Source: Acanthosepion lycidas | Lineage: Eukaryota > Mollusca > Cephalopoda > Sepiida > Sepiidae | Length of the DNA stretch: 64,000 nucleotides | Assembly: GCA_963932145.1 (NCBI GenBank) | Contig: OZ010600.1 | Span: 48,947,377-49,011,376, forward strand | Reading direction: 5' to 3' | Notes under the pieces: model-generated | The model's database searches: none | Seen by the model: only the letters and a program-made list of their open reading frames with translations | What the model was told of the DNA's origin: nothing | In this document: positions 53,944 through 63,799 of the stretch, one piece after another | Layout of the letters: each line of letters starts with the position of its first letter | Position numbering within the stretch: the first letter of the stretch is position 1 | Program-made: the position numbers and the translations under genes

Positions 53944-54307
53944 AAAGATTCGTCGGGGATTGAGAGAATACAGAAAAAATACACAACCTTGCTATTTTCA
54001 ATTTTGATCGAATACAAAGAGTGTATGAATAAAAAAGAACCGTTCCAAATAAAAGTGTAATGTCATCCCACTGCGCCGGCCGACCACTGAAAGGTGAAAA
54101 CATTAGCACTTCTCCTATTAAACAGGCATACACAACTACAAATACACATTACCATCCGATGCCCGCTTAGACATACAAGAATCTTTACAAACTCACATAC
54201 ATATAGAATTATCTTTGTTTTTAATGCCCCTGATACGTTAATGACTAATGAGAACTGACCACCCCTCAAATTGAAGTTGCTAAAGTTCTGTCTTTCTGTC
54301 TGTAGTC

Positions 54308-54350
54308 CCTGAAAACTCTGATGAAGCTTTAATAAAAGTGAAACATATTA
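54308..54350 (+). repeat. CTGATGAA-hairpin-GAAAC motif
   Basis: CTGATGAAGCTTTAATAA then AAGTGAAACATATTAG. CTGATGA and GAAAC match the two conserved hammerhead-ribozyme core strands, with GCTTT-AATA-AAAGT as a possible stem between them. No cleavage-site strand or stems I/III were established. Confidence 0.45.
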
Positions 54351-54434
54351 GATTGGTTTACGTTTCTGTTTTTCTTTATTATATCATCGTTTAGGTTTTC
54401 GATTCATATTTGATCTGCATTTGATCTTTATCTC

Positions 54435-54437
<3 letters not shown>

Positions 54438-54479
<42 letters not shown>

Positions 54480-54544
54480 AAGTATGTGGGGCAGTTCAAT
54501 TTACACTACATGAATCATTCATATATTTGTATGAATGATTTATG

Positions 54545-54592
<48 letters not shown>
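54438..54592. repeat. Two (TA)n arrays separated by a hairpin
   Basis: TA arrays at about 54438-54475 and 54549-54592. Between them GAATCATTCATA-TATTTG-TATGAATGATTT (about 54511-54541) forms a near-perfect hairpin. Confidence 0.9.
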
Positions 54593-54594
<2 letters not shown>

Positions 54595-54595
<1 letters not shown>

Positions 54596-54732
54596 AATGA
54601 AAGCAGACCACTTTTATGGAAGCTTAAAGTGGTCTGTTTTTATTCAAATTATTAGCTCTGGATTTACATTGAGCTCTCTGGATTTTATCCTCCTTGGGTT
54701 TACCCATACGGATTACCTAATTTTTCATAAAC

Positions 54733-54770
<38 letters not shown>

Positions 54771-54771
54771 C
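54595..54771 (+). repeat. Hairpin element, second family member
   Basis: CAGACCACTTT (54604-54614) pairs with AAAGTGGTCTG (54626-54636) around TATGGAAGCTT. The body has GCTCTCTGGATTTTATCCTC then CTTGGGTTTACC, matching the body at 23.54-23.58 kb, and it ends in (TA)n-(TG)n at 54734-54771. Confidence 0.7.
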
Positions 54772-55316
54772 ATTTTTGGTTATGATGTGCTAGAAGGCCA
54801 TATTTATACCAGGTAAAATTAGACCATGAACTTTCTCAGGGTCAAGGAATTCTGTACAGATAAGTAAGTGTGAAATCTTATCATATCAATTAGAATATTG
54901 CCACAAGTACTAATCGTTTTAGTGGCTATTGTTATCCAGCAAGCCGTTCATATTGAGGCCGAAAAAGCTGCGCTCCCGCGTGCTAACCTGTTGACAGCTG
55001 GAGCTGTCTAAATTACTCGGTCATTTTTTTTTCAGTTAAAATGGGCCTTAGAACAGAGTCTCACGGACATCTTTCAATTGTCAGCGATTGACCCTGGTGT
55101 GAAGGGAAACATATTGTTGAACAACTCTTAACATACATTCCCTCTTCTCTCAATCTCAATAGACACATGATGAATGTAGTCATTCCATTATTCACTTTGC
55201 TTATTGGCCTAGAAAAGAAAGAAAGTTTATCACTTCACACGGTTCCATTTATTGTAAACAAAACAAAACAAAAAATAACACCTCTAAAATTGGTCAAAAT
55301 TCTTTATTTCAATCGG
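54772..55316. other. No gene recognised
   Basis: No recognised homology. Confidence 0.5.
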
Positions 55317-55530
55317 CATACGGCCATATGACTTTGAAACACCAATTCTCATACGATCAGCGAAGTTAAACAGTCTACTGTAAAATAGGGTGGTGTAATG
55401 AATAATGGCTGGGAACTGGAGAGACGAGTTCAAATTCCAGTTGTGTTCGCTGTATTCACTTACGCGCAAATAAACTTGGGAAAGGGTATAAATTCACTTC
55501 GTCTCCTAAGCTATGGGTTCATTCAGACAG
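55317..55530 (+). mobile_element. Composite 5S/tRNA SINE-3
   Basis: A 5' half of 5S-like sequence (CATACGGCCATATGACTTTG, CATACGATCAGCGAAGTTAA) is joined after a deletion to the tRNA-like head (GGTGGTGTAATGAATAATGG, GACGAGTTCAAATTCCAG) and a short SINE-3 body with CACTTACGCGCAAATAAACT. Confidence 0.82.
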
Positions 55531-55795
55531 TTATGTGCCATGCGTGATACACGCTTAGGCGATCATGTATCTTTCGATACATGACTGACGAGGCAGATTT
55601 TTTTCAGCGGTAGGTTGCTATTTCTATTTACGGTAGATCAGTTACCATCCAAGGTATGTCCTGCTATTTACCCATAGCTGGGGAGAGGAGAAGAGGCTTC
55701 ATACCTTTTCCAAGTTTATTAGCACGTAAGTGAATGTAATGGATTCGACTGAAATTCGGTTTTCCGATTCCTCAATTCGAGCCGCTAAACTTGTA
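55520..55795 (-). mobile_element. SINE-3 copy facing the previous one
   Basis: Minus strand: GCGGCTCGAATTGAGGAATC, GAATTTCAGTCGAATCC, body with TACCTACCGCTG-type block and the hairpin CATGTATC-GAAA-GATACATG at 55564-55583. Tail-to-tail with the plus copy. Confidence 0.82.
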
Positions 55796-55825
55796 TTAGT
55801 AAATTATTATTATTATTATTATTAG

Positions 55826-55873
55826 AAGAAGAAGAAGAAGAAGAAGAAGAAGAAGAAGAAGAAGAAGAAGAAG
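55826..55873. repeat. (AAG)n microsatellite
   Basis: Preceded by a short (ATT)n. Confidence 0.95.
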
Positions 55874-55922
55874 GTTTGCGGAAACGTGGCAGCACTAGTT
55901 ACCTGAGTTACTATAATTAATT

Positions 55923-57017
55923 ACACCGGTCGCGATTTTTTCGACCCGAATATTGTTGGGCAATGGGCGCCTGTTTCTGGGCTATTTTTTCACGCTGAAT
56001 TTCTCAGTACAGATAATTTCTATTTTGCTTAAAATACGCCCAAATCCCCATTTAACAGTAAGAGGCCAGAGCCAATAGAACCAACCATAAACGTTTTCAA
56101 GTTAGAAAAACTTATCATAAAAGAAAAAGTATCCCAATAACTTAAAGAATGCATTTTCAGAATTTTCACCTTAGAAAAAGTTTTCAGAAAAATATCACAC
56201 AAAATTGACTTAAGACAAACATGTGTCATCGATTTTTGATTCAAAACAAAGATACAAAGGAATGAAGAATAGATTCATTTTTGTCCATCCAAAAAATTAA
56301 TCTCTTATTGGAAAGTCTACGGTGCTTTTGAAAAGGTTGATCTCTTTTGATGCTCCAGCAGAAATCAGCCATTATGTTAAGATGCCATCTGCAAAATGCA
56401 TAGTTGGCTCGGCATATCTGGTGTTTGGTGTCTATTTTATGCGCTGATAAAGAAAATTCTAATCTTGCTAGTCTCAAACACACTCGCCTAACACCCTAAC
56501 AACCCTCATTTATCGATGTTCCTATGCATGTTATACAGAGACTGCATGACAATACCAGATCTCCGTAAGTTCAAGTGATATGAAAAAATCTTATGACGGT
56601 TTCAGGCTTAAAGTAAAAACTACTAATAAAAACTAACACCTAAGCTAAGAACATTGAAGGCACAAGAACATTTTCCAGTGAGATATCTCTCATAGAATCA
56701 AACATTTTCAGGTCAGCTTATCTGAACTGAAATAGTTTAGAATTCATTTTGAAAGTTATTTGGATACTTTTTCTTGAGTGATAAATCATTTTAACATGAA
56801 ACGAAATGTTCCAACTATGTCACTCACATGTTTACGCCGTGGCATATTCATGTAAATTAGGCATTTTGGCTTATTTTAAGCAAAATAGAAATTATCTGTA
56901 CTGAGAAAACGTGATGGGGCAAAATGAGCTTGATTCTAAGATTCAGCGTGAAAAATAGCCTAGAAACATGTGGCCATTGCCTAACAACATTTGGGTCGAA
57001 AAAATGTCAACCGGTGT
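55923..57017. mobile_element. 1.1-kb element with long terminal inverted repeats
   Basis: Left TIR (from ACACCGGTCGCGATTTTTTC) and right TIR in reverse complement (from ACACCGGTTGACATTTTTTC) match over about 125 bp: CGACCC(G/A)AAT, GTTGTTAGGCAATGG-type, TGTTTCT(G/A)GGCTATTTTT, CACGCTGAAT and CAGTACAGATAATTTCTATT. The right arm carries about 40 additional bases. Weaker inverted matches continue inward. Target duplication not found; the interior frames (56.03-56.48 kb) match nothing I know. Confidence 0.7.
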
Positions 57018-57639
57018 TTTTACAATTAGTTACTTATAAGTATTTATTTTATTTAATTTTTTCTCTTTTAATGTCGTGTCCATTATATGATATTTCCTTC
57101 TCTTTTTTTTTTTTATTCAACTTTTAAAATCAAAACATCCGGTAGAGTAGAAGGGACGTTAACTTACATCGCTTAATTTTGTTTTCTGCTTGTTTTAGAG
57201 ACTTGATTTCGTATTTTTAGTCTTCCAATATGGCGTAGATTGCTGTAGATTTTCCAATTGTCAGTTGTAACAAATGAGGAAGCGAGATGTAAGAAATCGA
57301 TGTGTTTGGTTTAACGGACTTTATTTCTTGGGAATGTTCCACTATTTTGCCTACGCGCTGTACCATGTATTTTTTTTTTAGATACATGACAAAATGTAAT
57401 GTTTAAAATCAGACTTCAATAATTAATAGCAGGTGAATTGGTGTCGTTGGGAAAACTATAAGCGACTTCCATTCATCTCAATAAAGTAACCTTATTAGTC
57501 CTTCGAACACTTTTAATAACTTCAGTTTAACAATATTTTCAATGTCATAAAATAATTTTGTCAATGAAAAATATTTAGAATCACTTTTATAGACTTTTGT
57601 AAACCTAGTACGGCTCCAGGTCATAAATTTGGGCCGCTT
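57018..57639. other. No gene recognised
   Basis: AT-rich; no element assigned. Confidence 0.5.
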
Positions 57640-58165
57640 GGTAAATGACGAGTTCAGCAAAGTCTATGGATACGAGGGTGCTTTATCGGCGCGAGGAAGT
57701 GGAGACGAGTTCAAATTCAGGCTCTGTCTTCCGCTTTCACTTTAGTTTGGTTTGTTTTGTTTTACGGCATATTATCCTCAACGGGTTATTTAATGTCGAC
57801 AAGATTTTTATTGCTGGTAATATATTTTTTTTAAATATATTGCTGGTAAATTTTTTTTCCTTCAAAAATCTATTTCTGGTAATATTTTTTCTTCAAAAAT
57901 GTATCGCGTGTAATAACTTTTTTTTTTACAAAGTATTTCAGGTATTAAAACCTATTTTTACACTTTCGTGGTGTTTTGACCTCAGTAGCTGGGATCCTAA
58001 CAGGTACTACCACCCCGGGTCAGGGAGGACCTGGGAATGCCATCAATTGTGAAGTGGTTCCACGTTCCTTAAAACTTCCTGATAAGAGGCCTTGCTGTTA
58101 GACATAGTTTATCGCCTTACCCAGGACGCGGATGTAGTTTATCGTCATACCCAGGACGGCTTCAC
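57640..58165 (+). mobile_element. Repeat D, most complete copy, with tRNA-like head
   Basis: GAGACGAGTTCAAATTCAGG at 57700 is a B box, with an A-box-like stretch about 40 nt upstream. Then GGTTTGTTTTGTTTTACGGC, GGGTTATTTAATGTCG, four TTGCTGGTAATAT-type units, GTGGTGTTTTGACCTCAGTA, GGTACTACCACCCCGGGTC, GAAGTGGTTCCACGTTCC and GATGTAGTTTATCGTCATAC. The order defines repeat D as a SINE-like element of about 500 bp. Confidence 0.75.
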
Positions 58166-58670
58166 TTTCGTACTACTTCCCTTGAGAAATATTTTATTTT
58201 ACGCAAATCACGCCAAGCAAGGCTATAATGCCACTAAGGGGCTACTGGAAATGAAAGAGAATGAGGTTTTAGAAGGAACCAGAAGACTCTACTCCTGTTC
58301 AAAAGATTGTGTGAATCGAACGATAGGCGAACCTATTAAGGAAAATATAGTAAATACAATTTCAGAATTTAGGCGGAAACGTCAGAGGGATAATCCTCTA
58401 CTACTGTTCAAAAGGCCGGGGAGGTGTGTGAACTGGACGATAGGCGAACCTATCTACTCCTATTGAGAAAAATAAGAAGTAAACTTTCGGTGGACATGTC
58501 AGACGTATAGAGTTAAAGAAGGCTTTAGAAGGAACCGGAAATCCAACCCTAAACAGGAAACTATTCAAAAAAGGAGTGTGAATCGAACGATAGGCGAATC
58601 TATCTACTGCTATGAGACAGTCTCTTCTCCTCCTCCTCTTTTAGGGTTAAATAACGTAGCAGACTGGGGC
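58166..58670 (+). repeat. Diverged tandem units with CGAA-loop hairpin
   Basis: The hairpin GATAGG-CGAA-CCTATC (variants) occurs at 58322, 58439 and 58589, each after GTGTGAA(T/C)(C/T)GAAC or similar and twice followed by TCTACTCCTAT-like text. The units are about 115-150 bp and imperfect. Function and family unknown. Confidence 0.65.
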
Positions 58671-59160
58671 CAATTATTCTAAGAGAAGGAAAAATATGAC
58701 TCCAAAGTCTTTCCCAAGAAGTCATGGTAATTCACAGATAATAAAAATATAATCAGTGGATAACCAGAATCGTTTATATCTGAAGAGAGGTGGCATAAAA
58801 AATGGTCTGCAAGAATAAATCTCGAACCATAAGAACAATGGCGAAGATCCTCTGATAAATTATTTTATAAGAATTTACAAAGCAAAGTCAAGTTTCAAAG
58901 AAAAACATTTTCAATAGAACTGCAGTGTAATGTTTCCTTGGTAAAAAAAAAAGCAAAAAAACAAAACACGAGTGGTTTCCATTTCTTCATGGATTAGAAC
59001 CGCGAAACTAAAGGTTTCTTTTCAAGAATACGGCAAAGGCACTGTAACCCGAAAACTGAAAAACCAAATGCCGATTTTAAACAGACAAAAAATTGTTATA
59101 CAATAATGAGAAAGTATATAACAAAGGAAGATATAATTATAAAATATAAGAAGAAATAAT
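58671..59160. other. No gene recognised
   Basis: No recognised homology. Confidence 0.5.
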
Positions 59161-59164
59161 CAAG

Positions 59165-59450
59165 TGGCTTATGCTAAACTCTCGGAGAGCATCCCTTTGT
59201 GCCTTCTTAGACTCACGTTTTCCACTGTCATGAAGTGGGGTCATTATATTGAATCAGTTGCTAGGTCTCCTGTTACGAAAGTTGGTTCGCAGTGTCGTGC
59301 CAGACTATCTTTCTCGTCAGAATCCATCTTGCACATTTACGAATCTACCATTTGTTCGTGCACTGAATATTGTTGCCATATCTGGTCTGATGCTTCTAAC
59401 ATATATCTCAAGATTCTTGACAAAATTCAAAGGACGCATGTTTGATCACA
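59165..59450 (+). mobile_element. LINE-A fragment
   Basis: A 93-codon frame reads MAYAKLSESIPLCLLRLTFS, HYIESVARSPVTKVGSQCRA, then EYCCHIWSDASNIYLKILDK and IQR. It covers the region between the RT and the C-terminal block; truncated at both ends. Confidence 0.8.
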
Positions 59451-59784
59451 TCTAATTCGAAGGACTTTCAATTAGGTATGGCCAAACGTTTGTTGGGGTC
59501 GACAAGAACTATCTTTTAGCTGTTGATCTATTTGCATATCGAGGTATCTGCTGGTATTTATTTTAGGAATGCAAATTAAAAGATCATTCCATAATTTTTT
59601 CTTCAACCTCATTATTCTTTCATTCCTCCCAGCTTCATTGCAGAAGATAGGAAACCATGGACAATCGCTACGGTTTTGAATTGAGAGCCTTCCTTCTTCT
59701 AGGCTGGTTGTCAATCACGGTTAGAGAACTCAGGCTACCCTGTCATTTAACACATAACTATAGTGATAGATATATATTCACACC

Positions 59785-59885
59785 TTTCTCCTGGGTATCT
59801 GCGCGTAAGTAATGAACATGAATTCCATTACTGATGTCCGATTTCACATTTCGAGCCGCTATCCATTACCTTCTCATCGGAAAAA
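59785..59885 (-). repeat. SINE-3 head fragment
   Basis: Minus strand: GGTAATGGATAGCGGCTCGA (A box region) and TAATGGAATTCATGTTCA with CACTTACGCGCAGATACC-like body start. Confidence 0.6.
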
Positions 59886-60640
59886 AAGTGATCCCTTCCG
59901 GCCATTACTCGGAAGCTGGCTATCGATACACATCTAATCCGCCCTCTTCACAAGGATGAAGCCGTTGGTTACTTGAAGGGTTGTCATCAAAGTGAGTGAA
60001 GAATGCCATCTACCCCGGTTTCAGAATCAGAGTGATCCTTCTAGACAAGCTGTCAACTAAGGCTGTCGAGCTCTGTCTATATTATCTTCTACACGACTTT
60101 GAAAAAAATTACATATTTAATTTTAATAATTTAATCTAGTTTATTTAAGGTATATTTGATGAAGCCAGATTGTTCAGCTATTAATTAAAACCGTTTTGTG
60201 TCTCCCCTTTAATATTAAATAAAACCGAAGTGAACGTCATCTAATTCTATAATTTCTGCCAATGGTTGTCGTCAAATTACTTGTCAAAGGCTGCGCAGTA
60301 ATTGTTTTCCTCCTTCTGATACTCGAATTCTTTGCGCGTGTAAAAAGACACAGTTCTTTATTGACGCCGCCTTGTTTGCTTCGCACCCGAAGAGAACGAT
60401 GTTTAATGTCGACAAGAAAGAAAGAAACAGTTGGAAGATATGTTGTCATCATCTTGCATCGTTAAAGAAAGACCGTCTATCAAAAGTTGTTTTATTCTAA
60501 TAACCGGTTTCAAAATCAGGTACGAACGTTAAAGAAAAAAGATATGACATTATTTTGTTAAAGAAACACGTGATATTCAGCAGTTACTATTGTTAATATT
60601 TTATGGCAAGTTAATCGTAGAATTATTCATTTTATATCCA
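59886..60640. other. No gene recognised
   Basis: No recognised homology. A 67-codon frame at 60.26 kb has a hydrophobic start but no known match and an overlapping frame on the other strand. Confidence 0.45.
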
Positions 60641-60649
60641 CTGTCAAAT

Positions 60650-60734
60650 CTGGTTCCGTAATGTCGTTTTTTGACGTATTTTTAACGTCAAAAAACGACA
60701 TTATTACGTCATTATTGTTGCACCAACCTAATAA
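60650..60734. mobile_element. Mariner-derived MITE with stem
   Basis: AATGTCGTTTTTTGACGT at 60660 is complementary to ACGTCAAAAAACGACATT at 60688, and the right end GTTGCACCAACCTAA with TA is the same mariner TIR as at 14.98 and 26.90 kb. The left end (GGTTCCGTAATG) is degraded. Confidence 0.75.
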
Positions 60735-60779
60735 TAATCTTGTATTGCAGTCTATTAAAGCCACGTAGTCAGACCGTGT

Positions 60780-60793
60780 TCTACTTGATCCCT

Positions 60794-60826
<33 letters not shown>
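60780..60826. repeat. (CA)n microsatellite
   Basis: CA array following a 5' CCTGA. Confidence 0.9.
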
Positions 60827-60827
<1 letters not shown>

Positions 60828-60829
60828 GA

Positions 60830-61345
60830 CAAAAAATAAAACATAGCGACGAATCTTGGACAATATTTAGCTATCTATTATGATTTCGATTGAAGACATT
60901 ACTTATTTGTTTGGAAGATTCGCTCAGAACCGCCTTCTTACAAATATTTTCCTAAATTTGCTTGAAGTTAAGGTATCTGCAAAGATGCTGACTTAAGAAA
61001 AACGGATATCCTCCAGAATCAGGATTCTGATGTTACATGACTTAAGAACCTGAAAAAAAATACCCAGTCTATCTAATATATTGACACGTACCATCACTTA
61101 TGTTAACTTCTTCATAAATGGCAAAACTTATTATAAAGGAGTGGGAGAGGCATTTGATTCGCATTTTTACCTATATCCGCAGTCGAAACCATCGTTATTT
61201 ACACTCCTTTCGATGTGTTTCTCCAGGACAACATACAGTTTTGGCCTATTGGCCTCATTCAAACGCGATAATATCTCAATGAAGCAACAGTTTTTCTAGG
61301 TTTTATAAATTTGTCCTGAACTTATCTTTGTTCTGAATTATTGTC
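60830..61345. other. No gene recognised
   Basis: No recognised homology; a 72-codon frame at 61.08 kb has none that I know. Confidence 0.45.
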
Positions 61346-61347
61346 TA

Positions 61348-61945
61348 CTAGCCGAATTACCCGCACCTTGCTGCGTGTCATACATTTTTTGTAAGAAAAT
61401 CATGATTGATTTTAAATCATTGTTATAATTTGCGTAGAAAAATGATGCATTTCAATAATAATGATCTTGTCGTTATGACCTCCATCATTTGGTGTTCTAT
61501 ATTTTAGATAGGAGTCATTCTCTTGTTCAGATTTAATTTAAATAAAAGGGGAAAATATTTCAGCGTAATGGGGGTGCAAAAACAGCTAGATCTGATCCTT
61601 TTGATGTGTATTAGATGCAATACTTGTTTGAATGAATTGATGAACATTTTCAATATTGATATGACAGTTCAATTATCGCAACAAATATGTATTGTAAGGC
61701 ATTACACACTGATTGGTGATTTCTTGCTCAACTTGACGTCGACATTGTCTAATTTTGATCTTGCCAATGTAACCTCCGTCTTCTGGCTTTATCCTTCGAT
61801 ATTTTGGATAGGTGTCATTCCCTTGTTCAAATTTAAATTTAAGTCAAATGGAAATAAAATTTTCAGGCGGGGGCTCACTTTCATAAAAATAAATATACTT
61901 ATCCAAGTACCCTGGGTAATGTAGTTTTAGAATATATAAGTTTAT
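61348..61945 (-). mobile_element. Helentron-like relic with internal duplication
   Basis: Minus-strand 3' end: GCAAGGTGCGGGTAATTCGG then CTAGT at 61348, similar to known Helentron termini. Internally, a block around TCTTGTCGTTATGACCTCC / ATTTTAGATAGGAGTCATTC recurs at 61.75-61.85 kb as TCTTGCCAATGTAACCTCC / ATTTTGGATAGGTGTCATTC, about 300 bp later. Confidence 0.5.
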
Positions 61946-62011
61946 GGAGGTCTATCTTCAAAACTCTAGGATGAGTTCGCTAACAAACGAAGAGACGGAT
62001 AGAGGCTGCAA

Positions 62012-62013
<2 letters not shown>

Positions 62014-62080
<67 letters not shown>
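62014..62080. repeat. (TA)n microsatellite
   Basis: Long TA array directly abutting the palindrome to the right. Confidence 0.95.
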
Positions 62081-62082
<2 letters not shown>

Positions 62083-62282
62083 GCACGTGCATTCATCACG
62101 AAAATTGCTGATTCTTAATTTAAAAAATACAAGAAATTTTATACCATTTATATATATTGTTAAATGAAGCAAAATATTCTTGTTATAATCGATAACAAGA
62201 ATATTTTATATATAAATGGTGTAAAATTTCTTGTATCTTTTAAATTAAAAATCAGCCATTTTCGTGATGAATGCACGTGCGA
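62081..62282. repeat. ~200-bp near-perfect palindrome
   Basis: TCGCACGTGCATTCATCACG on the left mirrors CGTGATGAATGCACGTGCGA on the right, continuing through AAATTTAAGAATC-type sequence to CTTGTTAT-AATCG-ATAACAAG at the centre. The left arm has about 15 extra bases. Lies between (TA)n and LINE-B. Confidence 0.88.
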
Positions 62283-63415
62283 ATACCATCGCCGATCGGA
62301 CCGAGAATTTCCACCAATCGCGATGAACAGATGTTCCCTTTGGGAGGCTTCGTGTCTTGATCGCCTATTGGGAGATGGCTTGAGATTGGAACTTAAACAC
62401 CACCCAGACCTCAATTGGAAGTCGTACATAGGATCAATCGCTAAAGATTCAGGTAAAAAATAGTCGGTTTCCTGTACCTCTCCTGAATGTACCTCACTCT
62501 TCCTGCTGCCCTCTACCTCGACATGCTCTTCTCTTTCCAGTCTCGATAGACACCAGAAGCGTGGGTGACGAATTATTTTCCACCTTACAACCTCTTTCTC
62601 ACAAACAAAACGTCACGAGCTTCTCACTGCTCTATCGTTATTTCCATGGAAAGTGTTCCGATGAACTATATTCTTTAGTTCCACCTGTTTTAATTTTCAC
62701 AGCTTAGTCCCATCATGCTACGCACATTGTAGCGAACTGTAGCTTAAATGAGTCTCTATTATTTGGACGTCGCTCGTACAATTCAAGGCACCGCTGGGTC
62801 AATCCGCCTTTCTTGCTTTCCGCACACTTCAAAACGTAAACCCGTGTTTTCTCGTTCTCACTGCTTCAGCGCTCTTTCATCAGGCCAACCACGCGGTCGA
62901 CCAACCAATCAGCGTTCTTCGCTTTTCTTCTCAGTTACCCAGGTAAATAGCCTCCTCCAGTTCGACCAATCGGCACACGACTTTCTACAGGTCCAAGCAT
63001 GCCAAACTGTACAAAAACCCCTCGTTACAGCACATAGTGCTGAAATGGCTAGATGGGAGAGTAATGTCATTTTAAAGGAGCAAAATTGCTGATGTCACGC
63101 GCCACACATTGAGGTAAGACCCTTATTTTCCTTTGCACCTGATGCAAGCCACTTTGGCTCGCTTGCTTCTACGGGACTATTCGCCACACGAACTACCATC
63201 ATTCCTTTCGTATTTCATTGGGAAGATCTAAGTTCCACTCGAACAGCTTCTTCTCACAAACCGCAGCTTTGTGGAGCCGACTAGTAAGAAGATGCTTCCC
63301 CGATCACTGCAATATTAACCTGTTCAAGGTAAGGGTTAAACGTTACCTTCTACACAAAATCTATACTTCTGTAACCTTCTAACTGAAGGAGCGCACACGC
63401 CCTTCGAACATTATT
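62283..63415 (+). mobile_element. LINE-B copy interrupted by a solo LTR
   Basis: Frames read LLGDGLRLELKHHPDLNWKS, YIGSIAKDSGKK, then broken VGFLYLS and the RYFHGKCS-equivalent block to 62.73 kb. After the inserted LTR the copy resumes with the SSTRTASSHKPQLCGAD-like and HCNINLFKVRVKRYL blocks and ends near 63.41 kb. It covers the post-palm and C-terminal part of ORF2. Confidence 0.75.
62738..63188 (+). mobile_element. Solo LTR (LTR retrotransposon fossil)
   Basis: A 451-bp insertion in LINE-B begins TGTAGC and ends GCCACA, with CGAAC repeated on both sides (62733-62737, 63189-63193). TG...CA ends and a 5-bp target duplication are the LTR-retrotransposon signature; no internal region is present, so it is a solo LTR. 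Two CCAAT boxes (ACCAATCAGCG near 62.90 kb, GACCAATCGGC near 62.97 kb) suggest the promoter part. Orientation is inferred from the CCAAT boxes. Family not determined. Confidence 0.7.
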
Positions 63416-63544
63416 ATAAATATGATATTCATGGAATTTATTATCTACTTTCTGTGGACACGTTTTGGGAAGTTAAAAAAATGTTTTTTCAACTTATGGG
63501 TAACGTTACAGAAACGTTGTTGTACCGTCATTTTGTTAAATAGG

Positions 63545-63545
<1 letters not shown>

Positions 63546-63588
<43 letters not shown>
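63546..63588. repeat. (ATT)n microsatellite
   Basis: Trinucleotide array followed by GTAGTAGTA and an A20 run near 63.62 kb. Confidence 0.95.
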
Positions 63589-63589
<1 letters not shown>

Positions 63590-63799
63590 AGTAGTAGTAG
63601 TACTGTAAAAGCAATTAGCAAAAAAAAAAAAAAAAAAAAAGACGCAACTGAAAAGAAATGCCAGTAATGGTAAAACACTGCCTGGGAAATATAACATTAA
63701 GTCCACAGAGAAATATATCCGTCATTCGAAGCGATCATTGAAGCAGGACTGGTGAGGAGTTGTGCATGTTTATAATGTGATTTTTTGTTTTATATCCAT

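Noticed and set aside
62748-63092. 114-codon frame
   Set aside because: Falls wholly inside the solo LTR and has no recognisable homology.
62738-63188. Host promoter with CCAAT boxes and GT splice donors
   Set aside because: The TG...CA ends and 5-bp duplication inside LINE-B explain the block better as an LTR.
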